A DNA stretch of 64,000 nucleotides from Pseudocitrobacter vendiensis (GTDB taxonomy: Bacteria > Pseudomonadota > Gammaproteobacteria > Enterobacterales > Enterobacteriaceae), in NCBI RefSeq assembly GCF_943590815.1, contig NZ_CALSBS010000015.1, positions 60,106 through 124,105 on the forward strand. The letters run 5' to 3'. Position numbers and translations under genes: made by a program. The notes beneath the pieces are model-generated. The model had not been told where the DNA came from. It ran no database searches and was given only the letters and a program-made list of their open reading frames with translations. Shown piece after piece: positions 58,262 to 64,000 of the stretch; within the stretch, counting starts at the first letter, position 1; every line of letters begins with the position of its first letter.

Positions 58262-58360
58262 GCCGGATGCGGCATAAACGCCTTATTCGGCCTACAAAAT
58301 AAATGATATACAATAAGTTGCAGGAATTCTGTAGGACTGATAAACGTAGCGCATCAGGCA
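58262..58360. repeat. REP/BIME element, copy 3 (inverted)
   Basis: It is the same composite repeat as at 4175 and 9012 but in reverse orientation: gccggatgcggcataaacgc first, then ggcctacaaa, a spacer with ggaattctgtagg, and gcgcatcaggca last. The second palindrome is more degenerate here. Confidence 0.85.
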
Positions 58361-58382
58361 ATTTTGCATTTGTATCACTCTC

Positions 58383-58417
58383 AAGCGAGCCATCCTACGC
58401 GTGGCTCGCTTTTTTAT
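58383..58417 (+). terminator. Terminator downstream of the cupin gene
   Basis: The stem aagcgagcca/tggctcgctt is followed by TTTTTTATT. It lies after the REP element and should end the cupin transcript. Confidence 0.85.
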
Positions 58418-58717
58418 TTCCCTATCTTCTCTGAAATGAATGAATTCTGAATTTTTGCCTGTCGGTGTAAAGCATGAGGGGAGAAGTATACTCTTCAGGC
58501 GCGCAGATAATCATAAACAGGGCGGTAGCACACAAATATCCAATCAATGGACATGATTTGATGCGCAAATATTTTTCGTGCGTATGATTCGTAGCAATAA
58601 AAAGGATGATTATTAACAGCGGATGCTATTTTTCTTGGGTGAATGCCGGGAGGTCCTTCCTTCCAGGAAAGTATTTTGCTGCGATTAACCTAATGGATAG
58701 ATAAAAAGGATATAGAG
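58418..58717. other. AT-rich region before the unknown exported protein
   Basis: About 300 bases with no reading frame or repeat that I can support. It presumably carries the promoter of the next gene. A ribosome site AAAGGA lies at its right end. Confidence 0.45.
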
Positions 58718-59182
58718 ATGTTGAAACAAATGACGATCGCATCGGTGCTGATGACGACGGTAGTAATACCCTGTAGCGCGACGCGTACTGAGACCAAACA
58801 AAACGAAAATATTACCATTGGCACCCTGGGCCCGGATGAGGGAAATGACCTGGCGCATACGACGTGTATGCTGAGTCGTTCAGGAAAAACCGATGACGGG
58901 AATGTAGAATATCTGGAGGGTGCGCACTGCCCATTGGGTGCAAAAGAGTGTGACTACTACGCCGTGATGAAGTTAAACTGTGTAGAAACAAGGCTAAAGC
59001 AAGTCATGTCAAGTGAACACTCGGCGATATATTCCAACGGCGATATCACACTGAATACGCAACAAACACGAATTCACCCTGAAACAGCAGACGATGAGGG
59101 AAGTGATTATAAGTTTGTGATGGTGATTAAAATGAAAGATTTTGAGAAGCGGGTTGAGATGGAGGGGTATTGTGGGGTGTGA
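58718..59182 (+). CDS. Exported protein of unknown function
   Basis: A 154-residue protein. A hydrophobic signal sequence (MLKQMTIASVLMTTVVIPCS) contains a cysteine, but VIPC is a poor lipobox, so either signal peptidase I cleavage after CSA or an atypical lipoprotein is possible. The mature part is acidic with five cysteines (TTCML, AHCPL, KECDYY, LNCVE, GYCGV). I recognise no family. Composition is more AT-rich than the core genes. AAAGGA precedes the ATG by 9 bases. It is likely real because of the clear signal peptide. Confidence 0.65.
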   Translation: MLKQMTIASVLMTTVVIPCSATRTETKQNENITIGTLGPDEGNDLAHTTCMLSRSGKTDDGNVEYLEGAHCPLGAKECDYYAVMKLNCVETRLKQVMSSEHSAIYSNGDITLNTQQTRIHPETADDEGSDYKFVMVIKMKDFEKRVEMEGYCGV

Positions 59183-59324
59183 GTGTGTTTACAAATGAAG
59201 GGAATGCTTTGTTATTTTACAACTCCCCATGTATCTCATTGGATTTCCGCGAACATTTCACTGTCAGATGTAAGATTATATCTGGTAGGCACTATAAGTT
59301 TTGGCGGAGAGGGGATTGATCATC

Positions 59325-59350
59325 AAAAAACCGCCACTCCGGCGGAGTAC
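59325..59350 (-). terminator. Terminator after the MFS transporter gene
   Basis: On the minus strand the stem CCGCC/GGCGG with loop GGAGT is followed by TTTTTTGATG. It lies about 45 bases after the transporter stop codon. Confidence 0.8.
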
Positions 59351-59392
59351 AATCATACCGGAGCAGCGGTGGCGATGAATCGCCAGTTTCGG

Positions 59393-60703
59393 TTACGCCG
59401 CAGACGGCGTCAGGGTAATACGATCCAGTGGCCCGACAATAAACAAATAAGAAGCCAGGCCAATAAGCCCCATTGAGCCAACATACAGAATTGCATAATC
59501 AAAAGATTGGGTGTTCGCGAGGATTATGCCAATCACCAGTGGCGTCACAATGCTCGCGAGATTACCACACATATTGAAAACGCCGCCCGCAATACCTAAC
59601 ACCTCTTTGGGCGAGGTATCGCTTAAAACGCACCAGCCCAGGTTGCCGAATCCTTTGGCGAAGAAGGCCAGGCTCATGGCCGCAATCACCACGAATTCGG
59701 AAGACGTGTAGTTGGCGATAATAATGACGCACGAAAGCAGCATGCCGCAGATAACCGGGAATTTCCGCGCAGTCGTCAGGCTATAACCGCGTTTAAGTAG
59801 CCAGTCTGAGAAAACGCCTCCCATTAATCCGCCGATGAACCCTGCGATCGCGGGGATGCTGGCAACAAACCCAACTTTTAGAATCGACATTCCCTTCGCC
59901 TGATACAAATAGGTCGGAAACCACGTCAGGAAAAACCAGGTAATGGATGTTACGCAGAACTGTCCAATGTAAACACCAATCATCATACGGTTTACGCAGA
60001 CGCTTTTGATTTGCGACAGCGTCAGTTTGTGCTGCTCTTTCTTACTACCCAGAGTCGGCTCACCGCCGCCTTCGCGAATATAATCGAGTTCCTGCTGATT
60101 TACCTTTGGATGTTGCAGCGGATCTTTTACTTTTACCAACCAGAATATGCCCAGCAAAACGCCAATCGCGCCAATGTAATAGAAAACATAATGCCAGCTC
60201 AGGTTGTGCAAAATGATGGTCATCAACGGCGTAATAATACCCAACGAAATATACTGTGCCGCCTGATACACCGAGGTGACGAACCCGCGTTCATTGTTTG
60301 GGAACCACTGCACGCTTAACCGACTGTTTGCGGGGAAGGCTGGCGCTTCAATTGCACCCATCATTAAACGCAGCACCACCAGAACAATAAGTGGACTGGC
60401 ATAAAGATAAATGGTGCCCTGAAACATCGTCACCAAAGACCAGCCGATTAATGCGCAGCCGTACACCATACGTGAACCGTAGCGATCTAACAGCCATCCG
60501 CCGGGCAATTGCATAATGACGTAGGAAATTCCAAACACGGAAAAAGCGAGACCCATGGCCTCCGGGTCGAATCCCAGCTCTTTACTCATGATCGGCGCAA
60601 CAACGGATAACGTTGCGCGATCGGCGTAATTAAATACAGTGGCTAAAAACAGAAATATCAGAATGCTGTAACGGACATTGGTACGTTTTATTATTGTATT
60701 CAT
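59393..60703 (-). CDS. MFS transporter of the hexarate/galactonate (ACS) family
   Basis: A 436-residue major facilitator protein with 12 helices. The family signature VFNYADRATLSVVAPIMSKE lies near the N-terminus and the loop motif GGWLLDRYGSRMV after helix 2. It resembles the GudP/GarP/DgoT group of proton-coupled sugar-acid carriers. Placement directly downstream of the galactarate/L-talarate dehydratase (69-base gap) points to uptake of galactarate or talarate. The start is the ATG at 60703-60701 after CAGGAG. Confidence 0.9.
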   Translation of the reverse strand: MNTIIKRTNVRYSILIFLFLATVFNYADRATLSVVAPIMSKELGFDPEAMGLAFSVFGISYVIMQLPGGWLLDRYGSRMVYGCALIGWSLVTMFQGTIYLYASPLIVLVVLRLMMGAIEAPAFPANSRLSVQWFPNNERGFVTSVYQAAQYISLGIITPLMTIILHNLSWHYVFYYIGAIGVLLGIFWLVKVKDPLQHPKVNQQELDYIREGGGEPTLGSKKEQHKLTLSQIKSVCVNRMMIGVYIGQFCVTSITWFFLTWFPTYLYQAKGMSILKVGFVASIPAIAGFIGGLMGGVFSDWLLKRGYSLTTARKFPVICGMLLSCVIIIANYTSSEFVVIAAMSLAFFAKGFGNLGWCVLSDTSPKEVLGIAGGVFNMCGNLASIVTPLVIGIILANTQSFDYAILYVGSMGLIGLASYLFIVGPLDRITLTPSAA

Positions 60704-60772
60704 CACCCACTCCTGTTTCAGGGTTGCGAGAGAATAGTATAGGGTAAGAGGGCGGGAGAACCCGCCCGAAGA

Positions 60773-61969
60773 CTACGGACGTTTACCGAATTCGCAGGAG
60801 AGCTGCGTCCATCGACGGGCCTGCTCGCTGAGGCTGAAACCCAGGCCGTGGCGATCGGAAATCCACATCCGACCATCACGCAGTTCAAGTTGTTCATTAA
60901 ACAGTGGATTCAGCCACTCGAAATGCTCCAGCCATGGCTCCAGTGGATAGGCCGCGGAAAGATGTAAATGCACTTCCATCGCGAAATGCGGTGCCAGCTT
61001 ACGACCATGTTTGGCGGCGAGATCCATAATCTTCAGAAATGGAGAAATCCCTCCAACGCGCGGCGCATCGGGCTGAACGAAGTCACTGGCGTTGCCCAAA
61101 ATCAACTGTTCATGCTCGCGGAAACTGGTCAACATTTCACCGGTGGCGATTGGCGTATCCAGTGCGGCGGCGAGCTGCGCGTGGCCTTCCACGTCATAGG
61201 CATCGAGCGGCTCTTCAATCCAGATTAAATTGAATTGTTCCATTTTGCGGCCCATGCGAATAGCGGTTTCGCGATCCCATTGCTGGTTGGCATCGACCAT
61301 GAGCGGGAAATCATCGCCCAGCGCTTCACGCACGGCGGTCAGGCGGCGAATATCCTCCGCGCAGTTTGGCTGACCGACTTTCAGCTTGATGCCGCCAATG
61401 CCGTTTTCACGTGAAATGACCACGTTTTTAAGGACCTGATCCAGAGGCGTATGGAGGAAGCCGCCCGAGGTGTTGTAGCACTGCACTGAATCACGATGTG
61501 CGCCCAAAAGTTTCGCCAGTGGTAAACCCGCACGTTTCGCTTTCATATCCCACAGCGCAATATCGATAGGGGAGATAGCCTGAACGGCCATGCCACTTCG
61601 GCCAACGGATGCTCCGGCCCACAATAGTTTGGTGTAAATCTTATCGATATCATTGGGATCTTCGCCCAACAGGTTGTCGGCAATTTCTTTGGCATGCGCG
61701 TAAATACCCTGACCGCCTGCGCGTTTGGAGTAGCTAAAGCCGACGCCCTCGAAACCATCGCGACTGCGAATTTCGGCGATAATGATTGCCACCTCGGTCA
61801 GCGGCTTCTGGCGCCCGGTAAGTACCTTTGCGTCGCTTACTGGGGTGGCGAGCGGCAAGAAGGCGAGAGAAAGCTTCACCCACTCAATACGGTCGCCGGT
61901 TTCTGCTGCTGTTTTACTGTTGGCCGCTTTCGCGTAGGTCACCGAATCGGAATTTGCGCTAAAGGTCAT
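60773..61969 (-). CDS. Galactarate/L-talarate dehydratase (enolase superfamily)
   Basis: A 398-residue mandelate-racemase-type enzyme. The catalytic lysine is in GGIKLKVGQPN. Metal ligands lie in LMVDANQQW, WIEEPLD and IATGEML, and the histidine base is in KLAPHFAMEVH. It is almost identical to the characterised Salmonella TalrD/GalrD as I recall its sequence. It dehydrates L-talarate and galactarate and interconverts the two. The start is the ATG at 61969-61967, and an operator-like palindrome lies 18 bp upstream. It is co-oriented with the MFS gene. Confidence 0.94.
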   Translation of the reverse strand: MTFSANSDSVTYAKAANSKTAAETGDRIEWVKLSLAFLPLATPVSDAKVLTGRQKPLTEVAIIIAEIRSRDGFEGVGFSYSKRAGGQGIYAHAKEIADNLLGEDPNDIDKIYTKLLWAGASVGRSGMAVQAISPIDIALWDMKAKRAGLPLAKLLGAHRDSVQCYNTSGGFLHTPLDQVLKNVVISRENGIGGIKLKVGQPNCAEDIRRLTAVREALGDDFPLMVDANQQWDRETAIRMGRKMEQFNLIWIEEPLDAYDVEGHAQLAAALDTPIATGEMLTSFREHEQLILGNASDFVQPDAPRVGGISPFLKIMDLAAKHGRKLAPHFAMEVHLHLSAAYPLEPWLEHFEWLNPLFNEQLELRDGRMWISDRHGLGFSLSEQARRWTQLSCEFGKRP

Positions 61970-61986
61970 ATCTGTCTCCTGATAAT

Positions 61987-62008
61987 CAAATGTTTGCGCT
62001 AACATTTG
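61987..62008. promoter_or_regulatory. GntR-type LacI-family operator before the dehydratase
   Basis: The 22-bp inverted repeat caaatgtt-N6-aacatttg contains ATGTT-N6-AACAT, like the GntR/IdnR operators. It sits 18 bp from the dehydratase start and probably binds the divergent LacI-family regulator. Confidence 0.65.
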
Positions 62009-62141
62009 TATCCTGGCCTATTTCAACAGACCAGAGGATTGATTTAAATCTGAACAAATGATCACAATTGCATGACTAAAAAGGCAATATAGTGTAATGG
62101 ATGTCACATTCCAGGTGGGTTTGGGGAACTGCACAATGAAT

Positions 62142-62176
62142 AATGATATCGCTAACATTAAGTGATTGATATCATT
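62142..62176. promoter_or_regulatory. Second inverted repeat near the LacI-type gene
   Basis: Perfect 9-bp arms aatgatatc and gatatcatt are separated by 17 bases that include cgctaacatt, which echoes the operator at 61987. It may be another regulator site in the 315-base divergent region. The rest of that region shows no gene. Confidence 0.4.
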
Positions 62177-62284
62177 CTCTAAGCAATTGTTTTTACTGAG
62201 TAAGCGTGGCGCTCGTCTGGTAATAGCGGGGAACATCATGAATAATACCTGTTCAACTTCATATCTGAGGCAGGACTAACCACA

Positions 62285-63289
62285 TTGAAACGTCCCGAAA
62301 CCCCTCGTGCGCCAACGCTCGAAGACGTCGCGCGTGCAGCCGGACTGTCTTCAATGACGGTCAGCCGGGCGCTCAATACGCCGCAACTGGTGAGGCCAAA
62401 AACAGTTGAAAAAGTGATGCAGGCGGTGCGTGCTACCGGGTATATCCCGAATGCACTTGCTGGCGGGCTGGCATCACGGCGTAGCAAACTCATTGCCGTT
62501 GTGGTGCCACAAATCAATAACAATATGTTTGTTGATACCATTCAATCCTTAAGCGATACCCTGGCCCAGCGTGGCTATCACATTCTGCTATGCGTAGCGG
62601 GATATACGCAGCAAACGGAAGCTGAACTGGTGGCAACGCTGCTTTCTCGTCGTCCGGATGGTGTGGTGCTGACCGGAATCCATCACACCACGGAACTTAA
62701 AAAGGTGATTCTTAATGCCGCAATTCCGGTGGTAGAGATCTGGGATCTCACACCGACACCGCTGGATATGCTGGTGGGTTTTTCCCATGAAAAGGTTGGT
62801 CAGGCGACGGGGGAATATCTCATAAAAAAAGGTTACCGACGTCCTGGTTTGTTATGGACTGCCGATCGCCGCGCCGCTCAACGTAAGCATGGTCTGTGTT
62901 ATGTCTTGAAACGTTATGACATCGACGAACCGCCACAAATCGATGTCCCGCTTCCCGCTTCACTTGCGCTTGGGCGCAGCGGGCTTAGTCAGCTGTTGGG
63001 CGAAAGCGAATTCGATATTATTGTGTGTAGTTCTGACACCCTGGCGCAGGGGGCCATTATGGAGGCGGAATCTCGCGGGTTACGTGTGCCTCAGGATCTC
63101 GCAGTGATAGGCTTCGGCGATCTTGATTTTGCCGCGTTTAATCGTCCGGCAATCACCACGGTAAGCGTTGACCGACGCGGGATCGGTGAACGTGCGGCGA
63201 TACTGTTGGCCGATCGTATCGAGCATGTCACGCGCGATGAAACGATTCTGGATTTAGGGTTTGAACTCATTGAGCGAGAGTCGGCGTAG
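62285..63289 (+). CDS. LacI-family regulator of the galactarate/talarate genes
   Basis: A 334-residue GntR-like LacI regulator. The helix-turn-helix (about residues 11-35) shows TLEDVARAAGLSSMTVSRAL, and a periplasmic-binding-protein-like domain follows. It is divergent from the dehydratase with operator-like palindromes between, so it probably represses or senses the dehydratase-transporter pair. The apparent start is TTG at 62285; no suitable ATG lies upstream and the ribosome site GAGG is rather far. It ends 66 bases before yncG. Confidence 0.87.
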   Translation: MKRPETPRAPTLEDVARAAGLSSMTVSRALNTPQLVRPKTVEKVMQAVRATGYIPNALAGGLASRRSKLIAVVVPQINNNMFVDTIQSLSDTLAQRGYHILLCVAGYTQQTEAELVATLLSRRPDGVVLTGIHHTTELKKVILNAAIPVVEIWDLTPTPLDMLVGFSHEKVGQATGEYLIKKGYRRPGLLWTADRRAAQRKHGLCYVLKRYDIDEPPQIDVPLPASLALGRSGLSQLLGESEFDIIVCSSDTLAQGAIMEAESRGLRVPQDLAVIGFGDLDFAAFNRPAITTVSVDRRGIGERAAILLADRIEHVTRDETILDLGFELIERESA

Positions 63290-63355
63290 ACATCGTTTAT
63301 CATCACTTTCACCTGTTGCACTACACTTATCCCTTTCCCCAAAAGTGGAGGCAGC

Positions 63356-63973
63356 ATGATAACGCTCTACGGTGTACCGGGCTGGGGTTCCGCCATCAGC
63401 GAACTGATGCTAACACTCGCGAAAATTCCCTATACGTTTATTGATGTTGAGGGTTTCGATCAGCCGGGTCCAAATCGGGCCTTACTCAAGGCGCGTAATC
63501 CGCTTTGTCAGGTGCCAACGCTGGAACTGGAAAACGGCGAAATCATGACCGAAACGGCGGCCATCGCCCTGATGATTCTCGATCGTTGCTCTGATCTTGC
63601 GCCGCCGATGGGGCGAGCCGAAAGGCAACAGTTTCAACGGTTGCTTATCTGGCTGGTAGCCAATGTGTATCCCACCTTTACGTATGCCGATTATCCTGAG
63701 CGTTGGGCCGCCGATGCCTCTGAGCAGCTTAAAGAAAACTGTATTGAATACCGCAAGTCACTTTATCGCTGGCTGGAAACAGAGCTCCGCGCTCAGCCTT
63801 ACGCGCTGGGCAGTGAAATCACATTACTTGATTGCTATATCGCGGTGATGGTGACATGGGGGCCGAGACGTCCGTGGTTTGAACTCAACACGCCAGGGTT
63901 AATGTCGGTAGCCGACGCCGTCTACCAGAGAGGCGATCTCCAGCAGGTGCTGCGTGATAATAAATTAATCTAA
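63356..63973 (+). CDS. yncG: YncG, glutathione S-transferase family protein
   Basis: A 205-residue protein with an N-terminal thioredoxin-like glutathione-binding domain (MITLYGVPGWGSAISELML, then VPTLELENGEIMTETAAI) and a C-terminal helical domain from about residue 85. It matches E. coli YncG, which is adjacent to ansP there. Its substrate is unknown. TGGAGG precedes the ATG. It marks the right edge of the insertion between ansP and yncG. Confidence 0.88.
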   Translation: MITLYGVPGWGSAISELMLTLAKIPYTFIDVEGFDQPGPNRALLKARNPLCQVPTLELENGEIMTETAAIALMILDRCSDLAPPMGRAERQQFQRLLIWLVANVYPTFTYADYPERWAADASEQLKENCIEYRKSLYRWLETELRAQPYALGSEITLLDCYIAVMVTWGPRRPWFELNTPGLMSVADAVYQRGDLQQVLRDNKLI

Positions 63974-64000
63974 ATCATAAACGCCTAAGCGGGAGTAAGG

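Overview
The window is chromosomal DNA from the replication-terminus region of an enteric bacterium of the Escherichia/Salmonella/Citrobacter group. The backbone genes (malXY-malI, ydgA, manA, fumA, fumC, tus, rstAB, folM, ydgI, ydgH, pntAB, uspE, fnr, ogt, smrA, ortT, ydcYZ, mnaT, curA, yncD, yncE, ansP, yncG) encode proteins I recognise as close E. coli homologues. The REP-type repeats are also of the E. coli/Salmonella/Citrobacter kind. A Salmonella-type srfABC operon together with a pca (beta-ketoadipate) cluster points most to Citrobacter or a near relative. That assignment is inference. No rRNA, tRNA, CRISPR array or complete insertion sequence was seen.

Layout. Positions 1-20.9 kb are a conserved core: the 5' end of add, malY-malX/malI with its operators, ydgA, manA, fumA, fumC, tus with its Ter site, rstBA, ydgC, folM-ydgI, ydgH and pntAB. 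From 20.87 to 21.54 kb lies a highly structured element of about 666 bp with inverted terminal repeats and no credible gene. From 21.6 to 28.3 kb are a YdiH-like protein, uspE, a MetE-like methyltransferase, an alpha/beta hydrolase, fnr, ogt and smrA. As far as I recall, uspE and fnr are neighbours in E. coli K-12, so the two middle genes look like an insertion.

From 28.3 to 34.3 kb is the pcaR-pcaIJFBDC catabolic cluster. It takes 3-carboxy-cis,cis-muconate to succinyl-CoA and acetyl-CoA, but pcaGH and a transporter are absent. From 34.4 to 35.9 kb is a cluster of very small membrane or exported proteins, including two GhoT/OrtT-family toxin-like proteins and a YncL-like 31-residue protein. 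A perfect FNR-type box sits before ortT. From 36 to 48.6 kb is accessory DNA: an alpha/beta hydrolase, an aldehyde dehydrogenase, srfABC, an AT-rich OafA-type acyltransferase and an orphan DppA-like binding protein that runs into ydcY. From 48.6 to 57.5 kb the E. coli-like order resumes (ydcY-ydcZ-mnaT-curA-mcbR-yncD-yncE-ansP), with an extra XRE-cupin regulator. From 57.8 to 63.3 kb is a second inserted block between ansP and yncG: a cupin like the manganese hydroxynitrile lyases, an unknown exported protein, and a galactarate/L-talarate dehydratase with its transporter and LacI-type regulator.

Functional themes are sugar and sugar-acid catabolism, the TCA cycle, NADPH balance (pntAB), oxygen sensing (fnr, uspE), aromatic-acid catabolism, envelope stress and modification, and replication termination. 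Start sites were chosen from ribosome-binding sites and recalled family lengths. All identifications come from reading the sequence, without database searches.
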